Position numbers and translations under genes: made by a program | NCBI GenBank assembly: GCA_029255685.2 | Contig: CM055317.2 | Span: 76,745,460 to 76,809,459 of the forward strand | Source: Silene conica | Taxonomy: Eukaryota; Streptophyta; Magnoliopsida; Caryophyllales; Caryophyllaceae | Direction of reading: 5' to 3' | DNA length: 64,000 nt | Part shown: piece by piece, positions 28,001 to 40,300 of the stretch | How positions within the stretch are numbered: position 1 is the first letter of the stretch | Layout: every line of letters begins with the position of its first letter | Notes under the pieces: generated by a model | Database searches by the model: none | Seen by the model: only the letters and a program-made list of their open reading frames with translations | What the model was told of the DNA's origin: nothing

Positions 28001-29296
28001 GGTCCCTAAATCAGGGTCAGTTATAAGTCTCGTGATGCTGGATTAAGAAGAACATTGAAAGGCATTCCAGAGATCACCTTCTTCCGTGAAAAAAGCATTC
28101 TGAGCTACGATCAAACTCCATCATTGTTTTTTGAAATCCTGAAATATTCTTATATATGTATATCCTTTGTCCTTTTTCCACACGCACCTATCTCTATTAA
28201 CTATTTACAAAGAGTTTACCTTCGACACTGGCTTCAGCTTCAAACAAGGACTATCCGTATGAGCACCAATTATGTAGAATCCATTACCAGCAACATACCT
28301 ATACCATTTCCACAAATATTAGACATTCTTTCTCCCAATCACAATTCACAAACAACTACATAATTCAAATATACAACCGTATCATTCCATTCAGTCAAAG
28401 AGGATCTAAGCCAACCTTATTGCAAGTATCAAATGGGCAAATTACAAGTACCACATTTACTTATTGTAAAACCGCCTTCTTAGTTCTTACCCTTACTCTA
28501 TCGTTTACAATCACAATAACCCATCTCATTCAGTATTATATATCCCGAGTTCTCAATCCAATCCATTCACAACAACCGAAACACTGTCAAAGTACAAGTA
28601 CCACATTTACTTATCGTAAAACCGGCTTCTAGTTACCAAAATTATCAGACTGGACACACAAAAACTTGGTAACTACATTTATCTCTACAACAATAAGCTG
28701 TTTCACAACAAGTTTTTGTCCAAAGCGAAAACCAAAAATTGAACTTACAAGAAACTTAATTAAAGGGATGAAATCAGAAAACAAGTGAAAAACATACTTT
28801 TTACCAACGGTAAACGCAACAATAGTGGAATAATTCCTAGTAAAGAAATATTTCTTTCCAATTTCCAAACCCCAATCATCTTTTTCCGAAATCTGCACGA
28901 ACCCAGCTTCCTTCAACCGCCTTTTTGATTCATCTATCATTTTTAATCACAATCAATTAATTGTCTCATAATCAAACATCAAAATAAACAAATAAAGCTG
29001 TTTACTTGACAATTAACTCACTTTTCAAAAATCGCAAATACTTGTCTAAGGCGGTTTTACACAAATTTATCGTTACGCTACTTTTGAACCCCGTTTGTTG
29101 TATAAAACCGTCTCACGCAAGACTAACTGATTAAAAAAAAGAGTAATATGAATTAGAAGATAGTAAAAGAATATGCAGGAATAAAAGAGAAAGAGAAATT
29201 ACCAACAGCATGGAAAGCAGTTGGTGAAGCGTTTAGAAAGTCAATGAGATCGGAAGCAACTGTAGTTGCATCATCCTTCTGCTGTTGTTTCGCCAT
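22030..29296 (-). CDS. DAP: Aspartyl aminopeptidase (M18 family)
   Basis: Eleven exons, minus strand: 29296-29203, 28933-28798, 28298-28220, 27597-27395, 27316-27250, 25040-24936, 24792-24637, 23518-23345, 22887-22813, 22722-22582 and 22251-22030. The product has 483 residues, the usual size. The enzyme removes N-terminal Asp or Glu from peptides in the cytosol, with two zinc ions. Metal ligands of the family are present: H90 in GAHTDSP, D270 in GRLDN, E307/E308 in DHEEVGS, D353 in SADMAH and H447 in LSMHSI. There is no signal or transit peptide (MAKQQQKDD start). All introns are GT-AG except the last, whose donor is GC (CAG|GCATGT). The intron between 25041 and 27249 carries a MITE and a duplication. 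Confidence 0.95.
25077..25305. repeat. Tandem duplication (about 118 bp unit) in a DAP intron
   Basis: Two diverged copies (about 25077-25192 and 25195-25305) share 'gacatgcttt', 'gtcagaaggaga' and 'ggtatctacataatact', and both end 'cctctctttaga'. They lie in the long intron upstream of exon 6. Confidence 0.8.
26097..26459. mobile_element. Tourist-like MITE in a DAP intron
   Basis: The left terminus 'gagcatgtacaatggga' is matched by the inverse of 'ccattgtacttgctc' on the right. This 'GAGCA..TACAATGG' end is typical of Tourist/PIF-Harbinger MITEs. The flanking target triplet is imperfect (TAA left, AAG right). It is 363 bp and has no coding capacity. Confidence 0.6.
27650..27925. repeat. GGGGCTCGA-type degenerate minisatellite in a DAP intron
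   Basis: On the gene's sense strand, 'ggggctcga' or close variants recur about seven times, interspersed with 'gtgagaggag' purine stretches. The region is much more GC-rich than the rest of the intron. I do not recognise a transposon family. Confidence 0.5.
28443..28630. repeat. 38-bp direct repeat, 150 bp apart
   Basis: The segments 28443-28480 and 28593-28630 differ at only two positions. Both contain 'caagtaccacatttactta'. They lie in the DAP intron between exons 2 and 3. Confidence 0.8.
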
Positions 29297-30168
29297 TTTT
29301 GAGACTGCTGCTGTTTTCTTTCGCTTATTTTTTTTTCTGGGTTGTATAACTTGTGTTTCAGGGCTTGAGCCGTTTACGCCCGCAGACCAAAATAACTGGG
29401 AAGTAGGGACGGCGGGCTATTGGATCTCGGATCTTGTTTAGATCCAAGAATTCACTCTAATGGGTCGAATCGGGATTGCTATTTTGAATTTTTGAATCCC
29501 GTTTGTTGTATAAAATCGTTTTAAAAAAGCAGATTAATTATGTTGGTGAGAATTCGAATGACTTCCAATAAAATAATTTATTAGAATCCCTCCCCCACAA
29601 TCCATAATTAAAAAAATCAAATTTAAATTGAACAATACGACAATTAAAGCAAATAAAGTTAGTGTAATTTATAGATAAATTGAAATAATTTATTGTTTAA
29701 TATGAAAATTAAGATTGATTTGAAAATTTTATTGAGATTGAATGTGATTAATGTATTGGGTAAGAATAGAGAGAAATTTTGACTCTTTACTTAAAGGAAG
29801 AGTAAGGCGTGGAAATATTATGAGAAAAAGTCTATGATAAAGTAAAATATGTACATGAAAGAGTAATTACGTAATTTAATTATTTGTATCCGTAAAATAT
29901 TCTTTCCAACCCAATACAATATTACGTAATAACACACATAAGTGGGAGAACTCAAGTCAATATTAGCAATTTATGTAAACACAATCACTTGAACTCTTGA
30001 AATTATTATTTTACTAGTGTAACACCCGTGAAAAATCACGGGGTTGCATACACTTACTTCTAAAGATAACATATATAAATTTTATTTATTATTTAGATAA
30101 ATAAGTTATTTATTCGAACATTTGTACTTTTAAAAAAAAAAATAATAATATAATATCAGTGTATATAT

Positions 30169-30170
<2 letters not shown>
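29297..30170. other. DAP upstream region and Helitron-type end
   Basis: The DAP promoter presumably lies just right of 29296. No TATA box is obvious; I see 'cttgtttagatcc' and AT-rich DNA. At 30015-30045 a hairpin 'cccgtgaaaaatcacggg' beside 'actag' marks a minus-strand Helitron 3' end of the same type as at 2476 and 56413. Confidence 0.4.

Positions 30171-30248
<78 letters not shown>
30171..30248. repeat. (TA)n microsatellite
   Basis: About 38 uninterrupted AT dinucleotides. Length variation is likely between individuals and between assemblies. Confidence 0.95.
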
Positions 30249-30249
<1 letters not shown>

Positions 30250-30784
30250 GGAAATTATAACATTCAAGTTTGAGAACTTTAAGCTATGTAAGTACACATA
30301 ATATTAATAAGAGTAACAATTGTAAGACATGTTTAAAATGAAACAATTAAGACATAGTTAAAAAAGGAAATTATAACATATAAATTTAAGTAATTTAAGA
30401 TATTTAAATTATATGTAAAAACCAAAACTAAAATAATTAAGTTTTATATATTACAAAAAATGAAAATAATATAAAAATCGATTCTAACAAATCTTTTCAT
30501 AATGAATACGTAAATAAAACAAATAAAAGATATAATAATTTTGTGATATACTCGTAGCATAATACCGACTAACTACCTATAAGAGAATAGAATAATATTC
30601 TCCTCATTGATATTGTATACCAAGAAGACTCGGCATCCTCTATCAGCTATCTAAACACAATCACCTGAACTCTTGAAATTATTATATTATTCGTTATAGT
30701 GTAACATGAATCTTCACATTAAGCCAGTTCATTTTAATACAAAAATATTTAGTATTCGTCTCAGTAAAGGTAAACTCACTCTTT

Positions 30785-31945
30785 TTGCCTTTTGAATGTA
30801 GTAGAATACTTAGTATCCGTCTCATTAATTCTACTACGAGAGACGAATGGTGTTGGGACCCTGAAAAAGACGGTCTTTATTCGGTGAAATCTGCCTACTC
30901 ACAACTCTCTAATGACGGAGACACTGACGTGGGAGCCTCGGCGAGTTCGAATGAGTCATGGTTGTGGAACAAAATCTGGAAATTACCGGTTCTGCCCCGC
31001 ATAAAGTTGTTCTTCTGGCAACTTTGTCGCGATGCCTTGCCTACTAAAAGCAATATTTCGGTCCGAATGAAATTGACGGATGAGACTTGTCCTTGTTGCC
31101 ATAACCATGTGGAGACTTGTCTCCATTTGGTTAGGGATTGTGGGTGGGTTCAAGGGGTATGGGAAGAGTTGGAGGTGGACATTGGGGAAGCACGGGATGG
31201 GGAGAGAGTGAGGGATTGGGCAAAGCACATCCTTAAGGGGCTGGGGGAAGAGGGGAGTGCGCGCTTCTTGGTGGGATGTTGGGCTATTTGGGAAAGGCGT
31301 AACAATGTGGTTTTTGAAGATGGCGTTTGGAGTGAGGGGCTTGTATGCAGGAGAGTGCGCGAGATGCTGGCGGAGATGAGGGAGGCGGGGACAGAGGGGA
31401 ACAGGGAAGGGAGTCAGGTAGGACAGCAGCCTAGTGCGAGAGGATGGTCGAAACCGATACACGGCAATTGGAAGCTTAATGTGGACGCAGGGGTAAAGGA
31501 TGGGGAAGGGACATGCAAGGGGATTGTTTGTCATGGTGAGGAGGGAGAACTGAAGTGAGCTGTTACTATCAACGAGGATGTAGAGATGGACCCAACTATG
31601 GCGGAAGCGGTGGCTGTGCTAGAAGGATTGGAGGAGGCGAGGACAAGGGAGCTTAAGAGGATTGAAGTGGAAAGCGATTGCCTCACGGTGGTGACGGACC
31701 TTAACAACAGGAAGCACGGCCGAAGTGATATTTGTTTGGTTTATGACGAGATTTTTTCCGTTCTCAAGTTTTTTGATTTTGTTTCGTTTAGCTTTATCCG
31801 TAGAAACTTTAATCAGGTAGCGCATGAGGTTGCCCATCTTAGGCCTCGAGTCTTGGGTAAACGCTTTTGGGAGAATGATTTCCCGAACATTATTTGTACC
31901 CGTGCTTTTTCTGATCTTATAGAAGTCGAGTAAACCCTTTGGGTT
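30785..31945 (+). pseudogene. 5'-truncated LINE remnant (zf-RVT and RNase H)
   Basis: One frame runs 30785-31933 with a single stop, TGA at 31556-31558. Upstream of it is the reverse-transcriptase zinc-binding region: 'DEWCWDPEKDGLYSVKSAY', 'WKLPVLPRIKLFFWQLC', then the CPCCH...CLHLVRDC finger. Downstream is a plant LINE-type RNase H with 'LNVDAG', 'AEAVAVLEGL', 'VESDC' and 'NQVAHEVAHL'. The stop falls inside the RNase H domain where a tryptophan-like codon would fit. The reverse transcriptase and endonuclease are missing, as expected for 5' truncation. A poly(A) run (about 31950) follows the stop at 31931. Its GC content is higher than the surroundings. It could in principle be a domesticated RNase H gene, but the internal stop argues against that. 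Confidence 0.8.
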
Positions 31946-31969
31946 TTATTAAAAAAAAATTATTTAATC

Positions 31970-32610
31970 AGCAGGTTTTGTTTGTGTTATTTAATATACT
32001 AAATGGGTGGTCTTTTAATAAAACTGGGTTGTCTTAGTATCAGACAGTTGCACACAACAAATGATGTTTAATATAGAACATCTTTACTAAATTTAACCAA
32101 ATTTCAACAGATTATCTACGTTTTGGTTTTATGTAGGATATGTAATATACAACTTTATTGTTAAATTATTTTACGTCTTAATGAACAAAATATATGACAG
32201 CTCATGTATACCAACATGTGTGATAAATCATTCCAAATAAATTTATCCGTAAATAATTAATCTGTTTATATTTGATATTATTAACTACTCCCTCCGAGTC
32301 GGAGTGTTGGTTCATGTTTCCCTTTTGATGCGAGTTTAGTGATGGTTCTCTTTCCCTTTTTGGTAACTTTTCTGTGGTTCAAAATCAATTAAATGTGGGG
32401 TAAGGTGTTTTGGGTGGTCTAAAATCATTTTCTCATTTTTTGTGTAAAAAGCAAAGGGAACCAACACTCTGCCTCGGAGGGAGTAATACATTCATCTAAA
32501 GTTCTAAAAACAAATCTCCATAAATAATTAATTCTTTTATTTTTAATATTATTAATCATATTCATCTAAAATACTAAAAACGGACCCGTGAAATTCACGG
32601 GTTACAACCT
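31970..32610 (+). repeat. Helitron-family 3' region
   Basis: The region ends with hairpin 'cccgtgaaattcacggg', then 'ttacaacctag' and T. Its interior ('caaaatatatgacagctcatg', 'cataaataatta') is shared with 34850-35565 on the plus strand and 42092-42600 on the minus strand. It holds the Stowaway at 32288. The 5' end of this copy was not identified. Confidence 0.5.
32288..32483. mobile_element. Stowaway MITE inserted in a Helitron-family sequence
   Basis: The termini 'ctccctccgagtcggagtgt' and the inverse of 'acactctgcctcggagggag' match for about 25 bp. TA flanks both sides. It is 196 bp. A related sequence at about 35515-35530 ('ttattaactatattcatc') shows the uninterrupted site, so the insertion point is supported by an empty-site paralogue. 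Confidence 0.85.
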
Positions 32611-33147
32611 AGTACTATTCTAATGCAGAAGTCAAAAAGCTAACATGGCATCACAAATTTTCATTTTAGTATTCACCGTTTCGCCCGGATATTACTTTTT
32701 TAAAATTAATTTAATTCTTTTAATTATGGATATTTTTCAAAATCAATATGTCAAATGATAAAATTGTGGAGATTATGTATACTAAATTGAGTTAGAGCAT
32801 GTTTGGTCTAGATTGTTAAAAATGAGTTTTTGTTTTTAAAATAGTTTTCAAGAATCATAAACACCAAATTGTTGCTTCTATTTTTATGGGCATAAAGAAG
32901 GTATTTGAGTTTTTGCGAAATTATTTTTAACTTTTAAATAAATGTTGTGTTTGGTCAAAAAGTGTTTTAAAGCTCAAAAACACTTTGAAAAATTAGGCCT
33001 AATATTAAACTAATCCTAATATTCTAAAGTCTCAAAACACTATAAGAGAATCACAAGAAATGAAATACAAATGCAACTAAGTTATCTCCATGACTTCATC
33101 CTTCACCATTCAGAAAAATGAAGAGCACATTTAAGAATCAATATTTA

Positions 33148-34623
33148 TCTATATTATTAAAGGAAGCTTTTTTCGAACGTTATGATTGGTTGAATAATAT
33201 AATAAGAGGTTTCGAAATAAGGATAGAAAAAGATAAAATTTGCAATTGTATTAAGAAATTAAAATAATAAAGTTTGAAAGAAGACATAAGGAATCTATCT
33301 ATCTATCTATATTTATCTATCTATATTATTAAAGGAAGCTTTTTTCGAGCGTTGTGATTGGTTGAATAATATAATAAGAGATTTTGAAATAGGATAAAAA
33401 TAAAAATCTTTGAGGTAACATGTATATATACTCAATTTTGATTGTTATTGGGTGAGGGCTGACTTTACAATAAATGTGTATTTTTTTTTAATGAGTAGCG
33501 GTACATATGTCTTGAGGCATGAGGTAAGTGTCTTGGGGTATGGTTACTCTCTGATGTTGAAAAGTGATTTTAGTAATACAAGTACTGTAAGCGGGCTGCG
33601 GATTTGCAGGAGACAATTTATAATTGATTTTGATGGTTAAGTGGGTGAGAATAGTACTCGACGAGTAGGACTATCTCTAATAAGAGTGTGATTTAGGTGA
33701 TAGAAAAATATATTCATATGTGGGGATGAGTTGTTTAGGGATATTGATATGATTAAGGTTGATTCTGATGGGTTTTGTTGGTTAGTCGGGTGGAAGGGTT
33801 GAAAATGGGAAAACGTAGGTGACTTGAGATATTTATTGGAGAGGGTAAGCAAATAAATTTTATTTGAAAAAATGTATAATATGAAAATAAGAATCAACAA
33901 ATAGTATAAATATAGACTAAAAATGTTTAAAGTATCATGTGTATAAACTCAATTTTATTTATTTTTTAGACACAAAATTAAACAATCAAATGTTATACTT
34001 TCTTCAATCCATTGAATACTCTCTTTACTGGGGAATAAATTTTAATATGGAATGACTTAATTGTGTTTTTTGTGTTGGTATTCTTTGAAATATTTAGGGG
34101 TGTGTATAACAAGATGTCGTAGTTGTGGAGTTTTAGTTGCAATTATATCATTGTAAATATAAGAAATAGAAGAAGATATTTATGTCAATTATTTGACCAA
34201 GTACGAAAGGAAAACATTGGATTAAATTGTACAAAAATGAAATGTTGGAACATTGGATAAAAATGAAGGGAGTATATGTCATGTCAATATTATTTTTATT
34301 AACTTTTAATTGAGTTTTTTTCCTTTATGAAAATGATTATCACACATTTACTTTCAATATTATATATCGTTTCAGTTGTATTGTTTGGAACAGTTCATTC
34401 TTTCACCATTTCTCTCATACCTTACTTGCCAACTAAATAAAGATATTCTACTTCTTCCCAATATTTACATGACGTTAAGTAAGTAAATGACTGAAATCTA
34501 AAGGAATAGTATATCAAACATTAAATGCACGATAAGTGTTTTACAACTAAAATAAGTAGTACAAAACACTATAATTACAACTTATTTTAGTATCCGTGCA
34601 ACGCACGGGAAAAAAAAAACTAG
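33148..34623 (+). mobile_element. Non-autonomous Helitron with a doubled 5' end
   Basis: The 5' terminus 'TCTATATTATTAAAGGAAGC' occurs twice, at 33148 and 33320, each preceded by A and each followed by 'gattggttgaataatataat'. The 3' end has hairpin 'ccgtgcaacgcacgg', an A run and CTAG (34620-34623), followed by T. This is the classic plant Helitron architecture. There is no RepHel gene; the reading frames inside are short. The inner copy (33320-34623) is 1304 bp. Confidence 0.8.
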
Positions 34624-34849
34624 TTATGTTAGGACTTTTAGCTGCATTCCTGTTGACATATGTCACTTAACTGCCGATATGCTTACTGCAGATATTGCTA
34701 TGTGCGTGGTACACATGTGGAAAAAAAAGGCACTACAACAAAGACAACTCTACCGTTACAGATGTTTATAGGATTATTATATTAGAAGGTATCACATCTT
34801 TTACCTTTAAGGGGATTCATTTTAAAAAGAAAACTACTTATTTAATATA

Positions 34850-35570
34850 GTAAATAAGTAATTGCTTAATAAAATTGGATTGTTTTAGTGTAAGACGGTC
34901 GCAAATAATAAATGTTGTGCACTATATGAGCATCTTTAGTAAATTAAATCAAATTTACGTTTTTAACCCAAGTATCCTTCTACTACCTCCGTTTCAACGG
35001 GTTCTTTATGTTTGCTTTAATTGTACGATCTATAATACACGAATTTTATTGTATGACTATTTTACATATTTTAAAAATAGTCCAATATGTGATTACAAGT
35101 GTACTAATTTTATTGTAAGTTTCGATCATCCCAGCGAACAAAATATATGATAGCTCATGAGTACTGACATTTGTGATAAACTAGTCTTAAACCCGTGCAA
35201 ATTGCACGGGTTGACATTTTATGTTATGTTTTATAGGATATCTGTTCTCTTTTAAGTTGAATACAAAGTGATATGTAAATGCTTTAAATTTTAGTATAGT
35301 AATATTAGCGATACTTTTACATTAATAAGTAAGATAGTACTACACTATTATAACTTCTCAAATATTACTTTATATAATTATATATATATACTATAGTTTA
35401 TGTTGAAAATTGACCCGTTAAATGACTCGTGTCTTAAAAAAAACTCCGCTAAATGTCAGCTGTAAAAATATTGAAAATTGACCTACTAATTTATCCGTAA
35501 ATAATTTGTTTGTTATTAACTATATTCATCTAAAATTCTAAAAAACAGACCAGTAAATTTTAAGGGTTAC
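34850..35570 (+). repeat. Second Helitron-family 3' region, with a nested Helitron-type end
   Basis: Similar to 31970-32610 in the same order, ending in the degenerate 'gggttacaacttag' at about 35572. The similarity is broken after 'gtgataaa' (35180), where a minus-strand Helitron 3' end (hairpin 'cccgtgcaaattgcacggg', CTAG at 35181-35184) begins. It resumes at about 35490. The break suggests a roughly 300-bp nested insertion. Confidence 0.5.
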
Positions 35571-35574
35571 AACT

Positions 35575-36519
35575 TAGTGTGGATATAAATTGGATCTATA
35601 TGACTACAAATTCTACTTTACGGAGGTCGTACGTTCAACCAACGAAAGAATGACCGTATTTTACTAAATAGTGACCGTTTTTTTGGTTAAAAAAATAAAC
35701 TATTTTTTCATAGTAATCGGTGCTTATAAAAAAAATGGTAACTTTTTACCAAAAAAGTGGTGACATTTGGCAAAAAGAAAAAACACGGGATGAGCCGTTG
35801 CCAAGATAACTACTCATATAAGATATTTTAAGAAATGGATTTTAATTTGGATCATTAGATAGAAGATCCATTTAATTTAATTTTAATAAAATTAGTTTTA
35901 AATTAAATAAATAATTTAGTCGTTAGAGACGTTGGAATGGTTGAACTTGGGATGTTCGCCTATGTTTGTTAGATTGTCCTCTTTTTCGACAGCGGTAAAA
36001 AGATGTAATTATGTAGTGTTTTGGCTTTTGGAGCCATAGTTACATCCGAAGTTGTTCAACAACAAAGCAAGTAACCAACTCATAAACCTAATAAAACTTG
36101 GTTTGACTAGAGATACGATTGGTGACAAACGCATGCTGGTGAAATAAGGTCACAAGCAACTTCGTCCAAGTCATGAGCAGTACTAACAACTCCCATAGGC
36201 TAATGAAACAAACGAGTTACACTTGCGCCACAAAAACGTAGAAATAAAAGATGAAGAACAAGCCGAACAAGCTTACCTGGGTGAAGAAGAATAGTTATGG
36301 TTGTACTATTGACTTTCGAAGTAAAACAATTACCCCCTCTCCATCCTAATCAATTGTTTCCTAATTTTATTTTGGGTGTCTCCGTCGTTGTTTACCAAAC
36401 CCAAAAATAAGCAAATAACCGAGACAAAGGAGAGGAAAAACGAATAGTCATCTTCACCTTTAAAAGCGAGTTAATTTCAAGAATATAAATGAAAGAGAGA
36501 TTTGATGAATTTAAAGTAA
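35575..36519. other. Intergenic, no gene seen
   Basis: I see no conserved reading frame or clear repeat terminus in this stretch. Confidence 0.35.
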
Positions 36520-36966
36520 GAAGGTGTTTGGTTCACGTGAAAAAGGTATGAGGTATGAATTCATACCATGTGTTTGGTTGACAAATGTAGAAAATGTCTC
36601 GTACCCAGGGAGGTAGGTTGGTATGAGATTGATAGCATGGAAATAAATTAAATTAAGTCAAAATGTTAAAAATAAATAGTGGCATAATATAAATCAAATA
36701 TTCTATATACTTAATTATTTAATTAAATTTTTTTTTCATAATTTTATAGTACTAACATTTTTGATTTAAAATATTTTTTTTACCGATTTTAACTTTTAAT
36801 TAAACTCCAAACTCATACCACCCAGAATCAAAACAAACACATGGTATGAGAAATCAAGTTTCAACCCAATACCACACTGGTGTGAGAAATCAAGTTTCAA
36901 CCCAATACCACACGAGTATGATTCCCGATTCAAAAACCAAAACCCATATTTGAACCAAACCTCCCC
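36520..36966. mobile_element. Tourist-like (PIF/Harbinger) MITE
   Basis: The left end 'gaaggtgtttggttca' and the inverse of the right end 'tgaaccaaacctcccc' match. TAA flanks both sides (36517-36519 and 36967-36969). It is 447 bp. Near the right end, a 39-bp tandem repeat containing 'gagaaatcaagtttcaaccc' occurs at about 36843-36920. Confidence 0.75.
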
Positions 36967-37301
36967 TAAAATAACACCGAACCGATATAGTTATTACAAC
37001 CTTCTCATCTTCAATTTTTCTATAAAACTTGTACGTAAAATTTGGATGTATACCCGTAACCCGAAGAGATTGCAACCCATAATCATTCTGTAATATAAAG
37101 GCTGGGTGATCTAACAAGAGAGGATGGTTGTTTGTATATGAAATGTTTTCTTTTAACAAGTTCAGTATGTTTTTCCACAGCAAATCAAAAGAACGAGAAT
37201 CGTTTAATCCTCAACCTACATCAGGCTCCCCGGCCAGTACAAACACGTTTGACAACACATGAGGATGAACAATAATGAACTCCCCCTGGATAATACAACT
37301 T

Positions 37302-40300
37302 CTACTGTTTTTTCTTTTTAGGTCTACGCTTTCGTGGTTTTTTTGGAGCATCAGAATTGGAGCTGATGTTGCTACTCTGACTCGCTTGAGCATTTGGAAT
37401 TCCCTCATCATTGGAGTGTCTAAAAGTATTGGAATTGGAATTGGAATTTCTGTTATAATTTTGACTTACTTGTCGATTCTGAAATCCTTGGCCATTTGTC
37501 AGTCTATAGGTGTCAGAATTGAAACCCCTATTGCCACTGTGACCAGCTTGACCATGTCGAAGTCCTCCGTCTTTCAAATTTCTGTTAAAATCCGAAGTGG
37601 GTCTCCTGTTGCTACTCTGACCAACGTGAGCATGTTGAAATCCACCATTATTTGACCGTGCAGGAAATTCAGGGTCAGAATTTCTGCTGCTACTCGGACC
37701 AGCTTGAGAATGTCGAAATCCGCTGGTACTTGAGTGTGATATTTTACGGTTCTTTGATGTGTTCCTGGAAGTTGAGCAATCAAATCTTTGTGACGATGAC
37801 TTTGGAGGGCGAGGTGGTGGCATTAAAGATCGAGCTGAAGTCTGCTTCTACATGAACAGATGATACCACGGGTGAGCTAATGAGGAGACACCGGAATCGT
37901 CCAGGTAAAAGTAGGTTTGGAAAAGTACCTGAATCATCCCATCATTGGGCATTTGGTACATCGCCACAGCTTTAGCAGGGGCAGAAGAAGACTGTTCCCT
38001 GGAGCAAAATAACGGAGGAAATTTGATTAGTTGTAGCAATATGATGCAGCAACATAGCAACACGGAACACTTTTTGTGGCAAAGAGACTCTTCAAGAACT
38101 TACAGCTAGCTATAGCAAAACTGATCCAAACAGAATACTCAAATCCACACACGAATTAGGCCAAATTAGACCCAAAGATAACAAACTAAATTAGCTCCGT
38201 TTGAAACTACCCTGCCCAGAATGACCAAATCTAAAACCGCACGAGGCCAGCAATTTGAAATTAGATTCACAACAAACAAAAAATAAGCTAAAGGCCTCGC
38301 CCAGAACAACCGGATAAACATGATCCCGGACAGTTGACCTAGAAATGACACATCTTGAGACGACTCGACTAGAATGAACCGTTAATGCGTCGACCGAGAA
38401 TACTGTAAAATGTTATTTCCAGTACTGTAGTATTAGTGAATGCCTAATGTCGTTTTAAGTTTCACCTAGCAGCTCAACAAGAGAATGACATATTTTCAGG
38501 CAAATAGAAAGCCAGCAGATAAAACAATCTGAGAAATACAAGCCAACCTTGCACTTAAATCTGTTAATTCATCATCTGCATCAGCTTCATCACTTGAGGA
38601 ACCGGAAACAAAAAAGTCATCATCGGTGAGGTCTGTCGGTCCATCATCCTCACTACCAGTCTCTACAAAACACCAAACAAATGATTTTAGCTCAATGATG
38701 ACAAATAAGATTGAATTAATCCCCTTTAAGCTGTCACATATGCATAGACAATATACTAGAGTATAAGATATTATAACAAGACTTAGGAAAATGGCAAGCC
38801 CGTCAATTATTAATTAACTTAGCCTCCTTCAGAGATCCAAATTAATCCAATCCAAGTGTTCCACTGCTGACTCAGTATATATTAGCTTAACCAACCACCA
38901 ATAATTCCCACGACAACCTTATACATCCAAAATATAATTCAAAAAGTAGTGAAACATAGGATCGTATTGTTGGATACATCTATACACCTTTATCGCCATA
39001 GGCGGTAAGTAGCCTTTGAGGAACTAAACTAAGCCCGGGTAACTCTCAATATATTCAACAAAACAAAACAAGTTCTCAGGTTTGACTTTCTCCTGCTAGA
39101 GCACTCCTACAAAATGCAACAAAGAATAGTATGTTAGGTCCCAGGAAATCCAAAAGGCAAAATTACCTTCTAAGTCCTTTCCACTGGCTGCAGCAGCAAT
39201 TATGTTAGCTTTAATCTGCAGGCGCAAGCGATTTCTGTTGTCCACCAACTCTTGATCATCGCCGCAAAATAAAGGCACATACTTTTCGGCCTTTGGAAAA
39301 AACTGCATTCAAACAGCTCATAAATCTCACACAAACAAGAGATTTGCATTCAAGATAGCTACTGAAGGGAAAAAGAAACTAGTACGCTGTCCCTCAATAC
39401 CTACAAAGTAATTGCACACAATAATAGCTACTTTACAGTTTACAGTTAGCTTACCCGAACATACTCCAGATCTTTTTTTAGTTGGACTAGTTCTTCCACA
39501 ATCTTTTTCTCTTCTTCCTCGTTCAATGAAACACGTTGCTGTTTTTCCGTCCGTCTTATTCTTCTTTCTATCTTCCTCCTCTCTAAGAAAAACAAAGCAT
39601 AGTCCATAAGCTATATGTGATTAATTGGAGACAATATACAACTTGCAAAAAGCAGGATAAGTAAGTTAGGAAATGACATTACCAAAAAATTTGATCTTTC
39701 TATCACGGAGAAAGATCTTACGCTCTTCAGCCAGGCGATTCTGTTCCAACTGTTGGTTCTTGAGCTCTTCTAATTTCTTCTCTTGAGCTTCTCTTAGTTC
39801 GGCAGGAAGATCCTTTAATATAAGTGGAAAAGATATAAAGAGAGAATAACAGCCAAGCAAGCTAATACTAAAAAAATAAGATATACATCAACAATTGCAT
39901 AGCTTGCATTTGGAACTAGCAATCAACCCACGAATAAAGCAAAATACAAATGACAATCACAAAAGATGGAGAAATACCACAACTTCTCACTGCAAAAACG
40001 GCCTTGTCTTAACAATTTGACATAAAAAAGCCGATGAGTATAACTACCAAAATATATGGAAATTCAATAACATCTACGTCCTCTCTTCAACTCAATATTC
40101 CTCATTTGCTTTTTTCTGCATATACGGTATACCAATGCACGTATGGAAACGTTAAGTGTTGTTATACATTATAAAAATTATAAATTTGATAACTTCCATC
40201 ATATTCATGAAAACAAATAAAACAAGATCCTGCATGATTATATTTTTTTTACCTCTAGTCGAGAATTGTGAAGATTTTCATTTGTCAATAGTGTCAGAAA

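Noticed and set aside
27609..28363. Plus-strand frames opposite the aspartyl aminopeptidase gene
   Set aside because: They lie in introns on the antisense strand and have no conserved features.
30983..31534. 183-codon minus-strand frame over the LINE remnant
   Set aside because: The sense strand encodes recognisable LINE domains; this is its antisense shadow.
37275..37855. Plus-strand frames across the last EFG1 exon
   Set aside because: They are antisense to the repetitive C-terminal coding region of EFG1.
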